64,000 bases of DNA from Bradyrhizobium oligotrophicum S58 (lineage in GTDB: Bacteria > Pseudomonadota > Alphaproteobacteria > Rhizobiales > Xanthobacteraceae), in NCBI RefSeq assembly GCF_000344805.1, contig NC_020453.1, forward strand, positions 5,365,001 through 5,429,000, given 5' to 3'. A program made the translations under genes and the position numbers. The notes below the pieces were generated by a model. The model did no database searches. It had not been told where the DNA came from and saw nothing but the letters and a program-made list of their open reading frames with translations. How positions within the stretch are numbered: position 1 is the stretch's first letter; each line of letters opens with the position of its first letter. Positions 46,436 to 56,485 of the stretch are shown piece by piece.

Positions 46436-46511
46436 CGTCATTGCGAGCGCAGCGAAGCAATCCAGAGTCCCGCCCACCACCCTGGATTGCTTCGCTGCGC
46501 TCGCAATGACG
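46436..46511. repeat. Family B palindromic repeat
   Basis: Arms CGTCATTGCGAGCGCAGCGA and its complement ending CGCAATGACG, lying between the convergent response regulator and tetR genes. Confidence 0.88.
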
Positions 46512-46595
46512 TGGTGGGAGATCGCGCCACGCTGCCAATGGCGCCTGCAGCTAGCGCTCCCCTACAGGCCTCGTGCCCGTCACCTATCGCGTGCG

Positions 46596-47183
46596 CTAGC
46601 GTGCCGCCAGCCCGCGCAACAACAAGGTCAGCACGGCATCGACCCGGCCCTGACAGGCGCAATCAGCCCATTCCTCGGCGTGGGCGGGATGGTGAAAACT
46701 TCTCGTCGCATCGAAGATCGCGGCGGCCGCGGTCTTTGGATCGGCGACGTCGAATGCGCCCTGGGCGACGCCCTCGGCGATCATGCCCTCGACCTGGGCG
46801 ATCAGGACCTGCTTGTGGGCTTTGACCACCGAGCAGGCCTCGCGCGCCAGCGTCAGGTAGGTCGCGAACATCTCGGGATCTTCGCAGACTCGTCTCTGCT
46901 TGGCGCCGAACAACTCGCGCAGCCAGCGTTCGAGCTTCGCTGGCGCAGGTCCCGGCTCGGCCGCGATCTGCGCCAGCGGCGCGCTGACCCGTTCGAGCCA
47001 GCGGCGCGCGACGGCCTCGCGCAGCGACGCCTTGCTCGGAAAGTGCCGGTAGACGGAGCCGTGGCTGACATCGAGCGCTCTCGCGACGTCGACCACCGTC
47101 GCTTTGGCGAGCCCATAACGGCGCAACACATCCTCGGTGACTTCGAGAATGCGCTCTGATGTCAGAACCACGGCCTCATTCAT
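46596..47183 (-). CDS. TetR-family transcriptional regulator
   Basis: 195 residues. The helix-turn-helix is in ILEVTEDVLRRYGLAKATVV, DVARALDVSHGSVYRHFPSKASLREAV. The C-terminal domain has the TetR_C pattern with FGAKQRRVCEDPEMFATYL and RSFHHPAHAEEWA. Its start overlaps the stop of the upstream 57-residue gene (ATGA). A perfect 15-bp-arm palindrome ~90 bases before the first gene is the probable operator. Confidence 0.9.
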   Translation of the reverse strand: MNEAVVLTSERILEVTEDVLRRYGLAKATVVDVARALDVSHGSVYRHFPSKASLREAVARRWLERVSAPLAQIAAEPGPAPAKLERWLRELFGAKQRRVCEDPEMFATYLTLAREACSVVKAHKQVLIAQVEGMIAEGVAQGAFDVADPKTAAAAIFDATRSFHHPAHAEEWADCACQGRVDAVLTLLLRGLAAR

Positions 47184-47353
47184 GCGTGCACCATATCGGC
47201 GTCCGGCGTATGCGCCTTGATCTGCATCGTCTCCGCCCCATCGAGGGACGACGAGACGCGAAACTTCGCGGCCTGCGCCTCCAGGTGACGCGCGACCTGG
47301 AGATTCAGCCAGTCCTGGAATTGTGTGTGCAGCAATCGCTTTTCAATCTTCAT
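47180..47353 (-). CDS. 57-residue protein coupled to tetR
   Basis: ATG 47353 is preceded by AAGGA with an 8-base spacer. The protein (MKIEKRLLHTQFQDWLNLQV, then ARHLEAQAAKFRVSSSLDG) is soluble, mostly helical with Leu/Gln-rich faces. A longer open frame up to 47464 has no ribosome site and reads through the operator region. The ATGA overlap with tetR supports real translation. No family recognised; could be a partner or inducer-binding peptide of the repressor, which is only a guess. Confidence 0.55.
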   Translation of the reverse strand: MKIEKRLLHTQFQDWLNLQVARHLEAQAAKFRVSSSLDGAETMQIKAHTPDADMVHA

Positions 47354-47434
47354 CGAAGCGGTCCTTCGCAGTTCGAAACCGCTGAACCCATGGTCAGACA
47401 GTACAAGGTTGGTCGTAAGCACGATGGCAGAATC

Positions 47435-47501
47435 GATATACACCATCGCGCTGACAGATTTCAATATCTGTCAGCGCGATTTCGAAAAATGGTATTATAA
47501 T
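47435..47501. promoter_or_regulatory. Divergent promoter region with perfect 36-bp operator-like palindrome
   Basis: Arms ATCGCGCTGACAGAT (47445-47459) and ATCTGTCAGCGCGAT (47466-47480) with a TTCAAT loop. On the reverse strand TTGAAA (47464-47459) and TATATC (47440-47435) are 18 bases apart and lead to the 57-residue gene and tetR; on the forward strand TATAAT (47496-47501) faces purB. The palindrome thus covers both promoters' upstream elements, as expected for an autoregulated TetR. Confidence 0.75.
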
Positions 47502-47639
47502 CCCTCTGATCGGCGAAACAGCGCTCGAACCGCCCCGTTTGTATCGTCCCAGCCGCTCTGCTAGAGCACGGCGTAAAGCCGCTGGCGCCAGTGCGATGCT
47601 GGATTCGCCCGCCTTCCCTCCCGCCCTGGAGCGCCGTCG

Positions 47640-48941
47640 ATGATCCCCCGCTATAGCCGTCCCGAAATGGCCTCGATCTGGGAGCCGCAGACCCGGTTCA
47701 AGATCTGGTTCGAGATCGAGGCGCATGCGGCGGACGCGCTGGCCGAGCTCGGCACGATCCCGAAGGATGCCGCCAAGACCATCTGGGCCAAGGCCAAGAA
47801 CGCCACCTTCGACGTCGCCCGCATCGACGAGATCGAGCGCGAGACCAAGCACGACGTCATCGCCTTCCTGACGCATCTGGCCGAGATCGTCGGTCCCGAG
47901 GCGCGCTTCGTGCATCAGGGCATGACCTCCTCCGACGTGCTCGACACCTGCCTCAACGTCCAGCTCACCCGCGCCGCGGACCTGCTGCTGGCCGATCTCG
48001 ACCGCGTGCTGGCGGCGCTGAAGACGCGCGCCTTCGAGCACAAGATGACGCCGACCATCGGCCGCTCGCACGGCATCCATGCCGAGCCGGTGACGTTCGG
48101 CCTCAAGCTTGCCTACGCCTATGCCGAGTTCGGCCGCGCCCGCGAGCGCCTGGTCGCGGCGCGCAAGGAAATCGCGACCTGCGCCATCTCCGGCGCGGTC
48201 GGCACCTTCGCGCAGATCGATCCCCGCGTGGAGGAGCACGTCGCCAAGGCGATGGGTCTCAGCCCCGAGCCGATCTCGACGCAGGTGATTCCGCGCGACC
48301 GCCACGCGATGTTCTTTGCAACCCTTGGCGTCATCGCCTCTTCCGTGGAGCGCCTGGCGACCGAAGTGCGCCATCTGCAGCGCACCGAGGTGCTCGAAGC
48401 CGAGGAGTTCTTCTCGGAGGGACAGAAGGGCTCGTCGGCGATGCCGCACAAGCGCAACCCGGTGCTGTCGGAGAACCTCACCGGCCTCGCCCGCATGGTG
48501 CGCGCCTATGTGACCCCGGCGATGGAGAACGTCGTGCTGTGGCACGAGCGCGACATCTCGCACTCGTCGGTCGAGCGCATGATCGGCCCCGACGCCACCG
48601 TGACGCTCGACTTCGCGCTGGTGCGCCTCGCCGGCCTGATCGAGAAGCTGCTCGTCTATCCCGCCAACATGGCTAAGAACCTCGACCGCCTTGGCGGCCT
48701 TGTGCACTCGCAGCGCGTGCTGATCGCGCTGACCCAGAAGGGCGCAAGCCGCGAGGACTCCTACAAGCTCGTCCAGCGCAACGCGATGCCGGTATGGCGC
48801 GGCGAAGGCGACTTCCGCACCTTGCTCAAGGCCGACACCGAGGTGAAGAAGTATCTGACGGATGCCGAAATCGACGAGCAGTTCGACCTCGGCTACCACC
48901 TGAAGCACGTCGACACGATCTTCAAGCGCGTGTTCGGGTAA
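47640..48941 (+). CDS. purB: Adenylosuccinate lyase
   Basis: 433 residues. Signature GSSAMPHKRNPVLSENLTG near residue 262, N-terminal MIPRYSRPEMASIWEPQTRF, TSSDVLDTCLN near 95 and IGRSHGIHAEPVTFG near 138 are typical. It cuts adenylosuccinate and SAICAR to fumarate plus AMP or AICAR in purine synthesis. The start is the first Met of the family. The last 21 bases of its reading frame before the stop are repeated 0.9 kb downstream. Confidence 0.96.
   Translation: MIPRYSRPEMASIWEPQTRFKIWFEIEAHAADALAELGTIPKDAAKTIWAKAKNATFDVARIDEIERETKHDVIAFLTHLAEIVGPEARFVHQGMTSSDVLDTCLNVQLTRAADLLLADLDRVLAALKTRAFEHKMTPTIGRSHGIHAEPVTFGLKLAYAYAEFGRARERLVAARKEIATCAISGAVGTFAQIDPRVEEHVAKAMGLSPEPISTQVIPRDRHAMFFATLGVIASSVERLATEVRHLQRTEVLEAEEFFSEGQKGSSAMPHKRNPVLSENLTGLARMVRAYVTPAMENVVLWHERDISHSSVERMIGPDATVTLDFALVRLAGLIEKLLVYPANMAKNLDRLGGLVHSQRVLIALTQKGASREDSYKLVQRNAMPVWRGEGDFRTLLKADTEVKKYLTDAEIDEQFDLGYHLKHVDTIFKRVFG
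48917..48937 (+). repeat. 21-bp direct repeat, purB copy
   Basis: GATCTTCAAGCGCGTGTTCG plus one G inside the last codons of purB; identical 21 bases recur at 49863-49883. Confidence 0.85.
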
Positions 48942-48974
48942 GGCTGATCGCGCGTCGAGCAGGCGGACGCCGCG

Positions 48975-49739
48975 TCAGTCCGCCTCCTCGCACTTGTCCT
49001 GCTTGACCTTGAACATCTTCCGGAACTGAGTCTCGAGCGCGCTCCGCATCGCTTCCATCTTCTTCTCGCCGGTATTGCGGAGGTTGTAGTTGATAGCGCA
49101 ATTGCTCCAGCCGAAATTGACCAGGTAGATCCGCATGCGCTCCTGTCCGTCCGGCCTCTGCGCTTCGGCGGCATAGCGGGCGGCGCAGGCCTTCGGACTG
49201 GCGTTGTTGGCGCAGCCCTGATCGACGGTCTGGCGAAACATCTGCTGCAGGTCGGTCTTGCCCTCGATCGCATCGACGAACCGCGCGCAGGCGGCGGCGG
49301 GCTGATAGTCGCGCAGCGCCGAGGCCGTCTTGAAGCTGCGGGTCTGCGCCAGATCGAAATCGCAGCTGTCCTTCAGCTCCGCGATCCTGGCCCGGCGATA
49401 GTCGTCGATGCCGGGCAGCGCGATGAATTCGAGCCGCGCGGCGGCATCGAGCGTGGCCTTGCAGGTGCGGTCGATCTTGTCGGGGTCGAGCGCCGCGACC
49501 GCCTTCGGCTCGAACGCCGGCAACGTGCCCGGGGACTCGAAATCGGACGGGCCGAACAGTAGACGCGTGGTGTTGCGCAGCCGCGTCTCGTCGTGCTTGG
49601 CGGGATCGTACCGGACCGTGAAACGGCAGCCGCTGTCCCAGGACATCGTGCGCTCGGCCGCACTAGCGCCCGCGCCACCGATCGTGACGGCGGCGAACGC
49701 CAGGCGTGCGATCCATCCGGTCCAGCTTCGTCGCGTCAT
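48975..49739 (-). CDS. Secreted cysteine-containing protein of unknown function
   Basis: 254 residues. A signal peptide (MTRRSWTGWIARLAFAAVTI, cleaved near ASA-AE) predicts export. Mature part has at least eight Cys (CRFTVRYD, CKATLD, CDFDLA, CARFVD, CANNASPKACAAR, CAINYN, C near the end) probably paired as disulfides, and mostly helical polar sequence. No domain recognised. Convergent with purB, from which it is 33 bases away. Confidence 0.7.
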   Translation of the reverse strand: MTRRSWTGWIARLAFAAVTIGGAGASAAERTMSWDSGCRFTVRYDPAKHDETRLRNTTRLLFGPSDFESPGTLPAFEPKAVAALDPDKIDRTCKATLDAAARLEFIALPGIDDYRRARIAELKDSCDFDLAQTRSFKTASALRDYQPAAACARFVDAIEGKTDLQQMFRQTVDQGCANNASPKACAARYAAEAQRPDGQERMRIYLVNFGWSNCAINYNLRNTGEKKMEAMRSALETQFRKMFKVKQDKCEEAD

Positions 49740-49802
49740 GGCACTCCTCGCAGGCGACCTATGCCCGCATCCTACCCTGTCCCGGCGCCAACGCTAGCCC
49801 GT

Positions 49803-49855
49803 GCCGCGCACCATCCGAAGCGCGACGTCGTCACGCTTGATGCGGTGATGCCAGA
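49803..49855 (+). repeat. Imperfect ~55-bp direct repeat, left copy
   Basis: Shares TCGTCACGCTTGATGCG and flanking bases with 52482-52534. The two copies flank the DUF2235 gene. On the reverse strand both encode a similar short end, ...RIKRDDV.LRM.RG. Confidence 0.7.
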
Positions 49856-49862
49856 CCGCAGC

Positions 49863-49883
49863 GATCTTCAAGCGCGTGTTCGG
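49863..49883 (+). repeat. 21-bp direct repeat, downstream copy of purB end
   Basis: Identical to 48917-48937 at the end of purB, with a TAA just after it here. It lies between the secreted orphan and the DUF2235 gene and looks like a leftover purB tail. Confidence 0.85.
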
Positions 49884-49898
49884 TAACAGAGCGCGCAG

Positions 49899-52376
49899 CT
49901 ACAGCTTCTTCAACGAGACGGCCGCATTGCCCTTGTTGTTGAAATAGAACCGATACAGCAACCAGGGAAACAGGATGGAGGTGTCGTTGACGTAGACGAA
50001 CACCTCGCCATCGCTGCGTGCGGTGAACTTGGCTGTCCAGCGGCTGCTGCCGGGCGTTTCCTGCCGGAAAACGGGGAGATGCTCCTCCAGCCCCGTGCTG
50101 CCCACCCGCACGATGGGTGCGAACCAGTTCGACCAGATCAGCCGCTTGAACGGGACGCCCGGCAGTTGCGTCCAGGTGCCGTAACCAAAGCCGGCCGGGC
50201 TCGCGGCGATGCCGCCGTCGCTCCATGCCTCGCCGACATCGAGCGTGATCTGATACGTCTCGTCCTGGGCCACGCTGAGCCCGGTCGGATAGCAATGATG
50301 GCGCGTCTCGAACACTGGCCGGACGCTTCCTCCATGGTATGCGCCGATCTCCGTCTCGTCGACCTCGGTCGGCCTGAGCGTATCCTTGCAGAACAGGCCG
50401 GCCGTGTTGGCCGCACCGAACGCCAGCCACCAGAACAGCCAGAACATGATGGCGGTTGGGAATATCCACGTCTTCAGCACGTAGAAGCCGGCGATGTACC
50501 AGCCCTGCCGCCGCAGCGAATAGACGGTTGAGCGCCAGCCGGTCACCGGCTTGTGCCGCGAGGGATCGTTCCAGGCGATGCGTGCGGCGTCGCGGATCGT
50601 CTGCTGCAGCGAGGTGCCCCACAGGGTCAGGCCGATGGCAGCGGCCGCGCCGACGACCAGCAGACCGGGCGAATCCCGAAACGCGACGAACCATGGGTCG
50701 AGAATTTTCGGCAGGAAGGCCGCGGCTCCGTTGACCACCGGATTGACCAGCCCGTGCAAGGGCTCATAGAGCACGCGCGGCCAATAGATGACGAGATACG
50801 GGATCGCCACAACGAACAGCAGCGCGAACATGGTGGCGAAATACACCACGCGGCGCAGCCACACCCAGTTCCACACGTCGTCCTGGACGCGGGTCCGCAC
50901 ATGCCCCTTGTCGAGCGGATGCGGCGCATCGACCGGGGTATCGGTCGCGTCGGTGACGCGATAGGTGGCGGGTATGACCACAGGTGCATAACGATCCGGG
51001 CCCGACCGGATGCGCTCGAACACGGTGCGGTGGATAGTCGGCTTCACCGGCGGCAACGGCGGCTGCAGGCTCGGATGCAAATCAACGCCAAGGAGTTCGG
51101 TCTGCGGCTTGAAAGGCGAATGAAGCAGCCACTTGATGCGACGGACATCGTAGCGGAGCGACAATCGATAGGGCGGCGCGTCATAGATCTCGCGCAGATT
51201 GCGCGGCTTGTAGCGGTAATAGGCCGCAAGCCCCTTGCGGGAGTCGTTGAGCTTGTCGAGCGGATCGATCTCGGGGTCGTAGAGCAGGCTGCGCCGCTCG
51301 TCGAGATAGACGAGACCATAGGCCTCGGCCCGGTCCAGCATCCAGTCGAGCGCCACATAGGACAGGCCGTCCTGCGGATAGCCGCCGCCGATGTCGGAAT
51401 GCACGCCGGTGAACCACATCTGGCTGATGCGCTCGCGGTCGCGAGGCGGCAGGTCGGTGCGCAGATGCGGCGGCGGGTCGGCGAGTTTCGCAGCCTCGCT
51501 GCGCGGATCGTGATCGATGCCGAACAGCCAGTCCTTCTTGTCGCTCCGGCCCGGAACGGCCTCGTCCCGTCCCCACACATAGCGCTCGTCCCAGATCACC
51601 GGGCGGAAGGCGTCGCGCTCCTCCTCGATCGCGAGCGCGTGGCAGGCGCGATGGATCTTCGAACTCATGAACTGGTCCGGCATCGACAGCGGCCAGATCC
51701 AATAGTCGATGGCCCGGGTCATCTCCTCGATCGGGCCGCCATAGGCGTCGACGGTGTCCCAGATGCCGACGAAATGCACGCTCTCGACCTCGACCGCGGG
51801 CGGGGCCTCGGGCGCCACGCCCTGCACTCTGCGCAGCGTCCTGATTCCCCAGTCGCGCCATCCGCGCAGGTCCAGGCCGATCTTGCCGAGATATCTGAGA
51901 ATTCCGGTATTGTAGCGACGCCGGTAGCGGCGATAGGCGTCGGCGGCAAAGCGGGCGAGATCCGCTTCATTGTCGCGGTAGGCGACGAGCCCCTGCCCCG
52001 CGATCATGGCCGCCACGATACGGATGGTGAAGGCGCCGCGGCTGAAACCGAAGCAGTAGATGCGGTCGCCGCGCTTGTAGTTGCGGCAGCAGAAGCTGTA
52101 GATCGCGATCACGTTTCGCTTCAGGCCAAAGCCGAAGATGCCGCCGAGCGCCGCGAACAGCTTGAACGACGAGGTGCCGACGCCATCGTCGTAGAAGGCG
52201 ATCTGCCGGCTTGGATCGCGGAGATCCAGGACCTGAAACAGGCGCCACACATTGGTCTTGAACACGGCCTTGGCGCTGTTGCCGGTCCCGTCCGACAGCA
52301 GGACGATATTCCTTGGACGCGTGCTGCCTGGCTGAGTGTTGCTTGGCTGAGTGTTGCTTGGATGAGTGTTTGACAT
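49899..52376 (-). CDS. Large DUF2235 (T6SS phospholipase-like) membrane protein with lectin-like C-terminal region
   Basis: 825 residues. After a short N-terminus with repeats of SNTQP comes DUF2235: NIVLLSDGTGNSAKAVFKTN, YDDGVGTSSFK, and the nucleophile elbow FGFSRGAFTIRI near residue 110, then VGIWDTVDAYGGP and WFTGVHSDIGGGYP with Asp and His. Several spans follow (~510-610 and ~650-670). The C-terminal ~130 residues, beginning near TYQITLDVGEAWSDGG, are periplasmic and end in DGEVFVYVNDTSI and FYFNNKGNAAVSL, like PA-IL-type lectin-fold domains. A membrane-linked lipid hydrolase or effector-type enzyme is possible; no T6SS or Vgr gene is near. Substrate unknown. Confidence 0.85.
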   Translation of the reverse strand: MSNTHPSNTQPSNTQPGSTRPRNIVLLSDGTGNSAKAVFKTNVWRLFQVLDLRDPSRQIAFYDDGVGTSSFKLFAALGGIFGFGLKRNVIAIYSFCCRNYKRGDRIYCFGFSRGAFTIRIVAAMIAGQGLVAYRDNEADLARFAADAYRRYRRRYNTGILRYLGKIGLDLRGWRDWGIRTLRRVQGVAPEAPPAVEVESVHFVGIWDTVDAYGGPIEEMTRAIDYWIWPLSMPDQFMSSKIHRACHALAIEEERDAFRPVIWDERYVWGRDEAVPGRSDKKDWLFGIDHDPRSEAAKLADPPPHLRTDLPPRDRERISQMWFTGVHSDIGGGYPQDGLSYVALDWMLDRAEAYGLVYLDERRSLLYDPEIDPLDKLNDSRKGLAAYYRYKPRNLREIYDAPPYRLSLRYDVRRIKWLLHSPFKPQTELLGVDLHPSLQPPLPPVKPTIHRTVFERIRSGPDRYAPVVIPATYRVTDATDTPVDAPHPLDKGHVRTRVQDDVWNWVWLRRVVYFATMFALLFVVAIPYLVIYWPRVLYEPLHGLVNPVVNGAAAFLPKILDPWFVAFRDSPGLLVVGAAAAIGLTLWGTSLQQTIRDAARIAWNDPSRHKPVTGWRSTVYSLRRQGWYIAGFYVLKTWIFPTAIMFWLFWWLAFGAANTAGLFCKDTLRPTEVDETEIGAYHGGSVRPVFETRHHCYPTGLSVAQDETYQITLDVGEAWSDGGIAASPAGFGYGTWTQLPGVPFKRLIWSNWFAPIVRVGSTGLEEHLPVFRQETPGSSRWTAKFTARSDGEVFVYVNDTSILFPWLLYRFYFNNKGNAAVSLKKL

Positions 52377-52719
52377 GAGGCCCCCCGACCATGATGCCGG
52401 GAGAGAGCTTGATCCTCAATTGCACGAAAATCAAGGCGCAATCGGTGCGCGAATATCGGTGAGCGACCGGTTAGCTCGCCGCACCTCGCATCATCCGTAG
52501 CACGACATCGTCACGCTTGATGCGATGTTCACAGAACCCATCTGCGATTGCGCATGGGCGGACTGCCTCGGTCCGGTGCGAACTCTTCCGAGAGGCAGCG
52601 AACCTTTTCGAGGCGCTTCGGTATGGCGCGAGAATGGAATCCTTCGAAACCGACGAGGACACATCTGCGCCGTCTGGTGGTCATCGACTTGTGAGCCGAC
52701 AGCGGCAACGACATCCATT
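52377..52719. other. Intergenic region between DUF2235 gene and cytochrome b561
   Basis: 343 bases with the right-hand direct repeat at 52482-52534. A reverse-strand frame 52471-52662 (63 codons, ending RIKRDDVVLRMMRGAAS) has no signs of translation and may be a remnant that carries the repeat. No clear promoter seen. Confidence 0.4.
52482..52534 (+). repeat. Imperfect ~55-bp direct repeat, right copy
   Basis: Matches 49803-49855 across the core TCGTCACGCTTGATGCG and beyond. It ends near an ATG of the extended cytochrome b561 frame. Confidence 0.7.
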
Positions 52720-53322
52720 ATGGACCTCACATTGCGCCCGACGATGGAGACCTGCGTGCCGCCGATCGAGACCACCTATGATCCTCTGCTGCGACGGATT
52801 CACTGGGCGACCGCTTTGCTCTTCATCACGGCCATGCTGATCGGGCTCTATTGCGGCCTGCAGCCGGCAGGCACATCGCCGCGGCGTGAACTGCTCGAGA
52901 TTCACAAATCGATCGGCGTCACGCTGTTTCTGCTGGCGATCCTCCGCCTGATCGTGCGCGCGACGACGACCGCCCCGCCCGCTCCTGCGACCTTCGGCTC
53001 GCTCGTCCGCGCGCTGTCGCAGCTCAATCATTGGGCGCTCTACGCGCTGCTGCTGGTCATGCCCGTCACCGGCTACATGTTCTCGTCGGCCGGTGGCTAT
53101 TCGCTGCGCTACTTCTGGACGTTCAGCTGGCCGCGCCTGTTCGCTGGCGACAAGGCGATCGCGCAGGCCGGCGAGATCACGCATGATACGCTCGCCTATG
53201 TCGTCTATCTCGTGGTCGGCCTGCACGTTGCCGCCACGCTCTGGCACGAGTTCGTCAAGAAGGACGAGACGCTGGCCCGGATGTGGCCGCGACGGGCCCT
53301 TCGTAGCCCGGATGAGCGATAG
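52720..53322 (+). CDS. Cytochrome b561 family protein
   Basis: 200 residues from ATG 52720 (or 192 from ATG 52744; neither has a good ribosome site). Four spans with heme-ligand histidines in RRIHWATALLFI, LEIHKSIGVTLF, LNHWALYALLL and VGLHVAATLWHEF. It should move electrons from quinol or outside reductants (B561/superoxide-oxidase type) across the inner membrane. The last six codons, RSPDER, and the stop come from a family A repeat, so the natural C-terminus has been replaced. Confidence 0.85.
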   Translation: MDLTLRPTMETCVPPIETTYDPLLRRIHWATALLFITAMLIGLYCGLQPAGTSPRRELLEIHKSIGVTLFLLAILRLIVRATTTAPPAPATFGSLVRALSQLNHWALYALLLVMPVTGYMFSSAGGYSLRYFWTFSWPRLFAGDKAIAQAGEITHDTLAYVVYLVVGLHVAATLWHEFVKKDETLARMWPRRALRSPDER

Positions 53323-53387
53323 CGATATCCGGGGTCATCGCGAGCGGTCGCGCTGAACCCGGATATCGTTGCGCTCGTCCGGGCTAC
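53302..53387. repeat. Family A palindromic repeat inserted into a gene end
   Basis: Arms CGTAGCCCGGATGAGCG and CGCTCGTCCGGGCTAC. Its first ~21 bases are the last codons and stop of cytochrome b561. Confidence 0.85.
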
Positions 53388-53403
53388 AGCATCGACGCGA
53401 TGC

Positions 53404-53544
53404 GTAGGGTGGGCAAAGCAGCCGCCCGCAGGGGCGGCAGCGTGCCCACCGTCGACCGGCGAGCTCAGCAGTAAGACGGCGGGCACGGCGCCACCGCAAT
53501 CTCGAACGTCGCGACAGCACGGCTCTCGCCTTTGCCCACCCTAC
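53404..53544. repeat. Family C palindromic repeat
   Basis: Arms GTAGGGTGGGCAAAGCAGCC and TTTGCCCACCCTAC, with inner matches GGCAGCGTGCCCACCG / CGGGCACGGCGCC. A second copy lies at 62648-62784. Confidence 0.88.
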
Positions 53545-53551
53545 TCCACAA

Positions 53552-55399
<1,848 letters not shown>

Positions 55400-55477
55400 G
55401 GGTCTCTCAATCGGTGATCGGCCGAAAACGCGTGGCCGCGAGCTGCGGATCAAGCGGGCATTCAAACGGGCTTGGCG

Positions 55478-56485
55478 TCAGGCTTGGTCCTGCCCCGTAG
55501 CTTTCGGCACGAAGACGGACACCGCGCGGGGCAGCACGCCGAAACGCGCGGGGGTGAAGGTGACGAGCTCGCCATCGGCATTGATCGGGCGCGGACGCCG
55601 GGTGCGGATCTCGAACGACGTGTCGCGCGAGGCCCGCACCTCCTGCCACAGGCCGTGGCGGCCCTTGCGGAAATCATAGGCCATCGCCAGCAGCTTCCAG
55701 ACCCGGCCGATCTCCAGCGAATAGAGGTCGAGATGGGAATCGTCGATCTCGGCGCGGTGATCGACGGCCATGCCGCCGCCGTAGTAGCGGCCGTTGCCGA
55801 CTGCGATCTGCAAGGTCTTGACGCGCACCGCGCCGTCGGACGACACGATCATCGCGCGGAACGGCCGCGCATTGGTGAGCACCTTCAGCGCCGTGATCGC
55901 ATAGCCGAGCCGGCCGAACTTCCGCTTGGTCTCCTTGGTCAGCTGCCGCGCAAGCTCGGCGCTCAAGCCAAGGCTGGCGACGTTGAAGAACGGATGTCCG
56001 TTGACCTCGCCAAGATCGATCTGACGGCGGTGGCCGGCTGCAATCACGTCTGTGGCCGCCTCCATGTCCTGGGGCAGGCCAAGCGTGCGGGCCAGATCAT
56101 TGGCGGTGCCGGCCGGAATGATGCCGAGCGGCAGGCCGGTCTTCACCAGCGCGGGCGCAGCCGCATTCAGGCTGCCGTCGCCGCCGGCAACGACCACCGC
56201 TTCCGCGTCGTCAGCATGCGCTTCGATCCACGGTGCGACTTCGCGCGGGCTGTGCGGCGCGGAGATCACGAGGTCATAGCCGGCCGCGCTCAGCCGCGAT
56301 ACGGCAAGGCCGGCCGCCTCGCCGCCGGAGCGGCTGCCACGGTTGATGATCATCAGGAGCCGGCGTACCGAGGCGCTCGGCCGCGCCAACCTGGCGTTCG
56401 CGACGATCGTCTGGTCACCCCCCGCAGTCACGACAAGCTCCCGTCCACAAACCGACGCGCGCTGGGCATCAGGCGCGGGTTCCAT
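55478..56485 (-). CDS. Diacylglycerol kinase-like lipid kinase
   Basis: 335 residues. Catalytic domain with MIINRGSRSGGEAA, VVVAGGDGSLNAAAPALV near 98 and GIIPAGTANDLARTLGLP near 120, matching DgkB/YegS. The C-terminal half has HPFFNVASLGLSAEL and PRPINADGELV, the second lobe. The N-terminal ~40 residues are less conserved, so an internal start is possible. It would phosphorylate diacylglycerol or a related lipid using ATP. 78 bases upstream of ftsH; co-transcription is plausible. Confidence 0.88.
   Translation of the reverse strand: MEPAPDAQRASVCGRELVVTAGGDQTIVANARLARPSASVRRLLMIINRGSRSGGEAAGLAVSRLSAAGYDLVISAPHSPREVAPWIEAHADDAEAVVVAGGDGSLNAAAPALVKTGLPLGIIPAGTANDLARTLGLPQDMEAATDVIAAGHRRQIDLGEVNGHPFFNVASLGLSAELARQLTKETKRKFGRLGYAITALKVLTNARPFRAMIVSSDGAVRVKTLQIAVGNGRYYGGGMAVDHRAEIDDSHLDLYSLEIGRVWKLLAMAYDFRKGRHGLWQEVRASRDTSFEIRTRRPRPINADGELVTFTPARFGVLPRAVSVFVPKATGQDQA

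Noticed and set aside
52471..52662. 63-codon reverse frame ending RIKRDDVVLRMMRGAAS as a gene
   Set aside because: No ribosome site or family; its tail is the direct repeat also found at 49803-49855, so it is better seen as a remnant.
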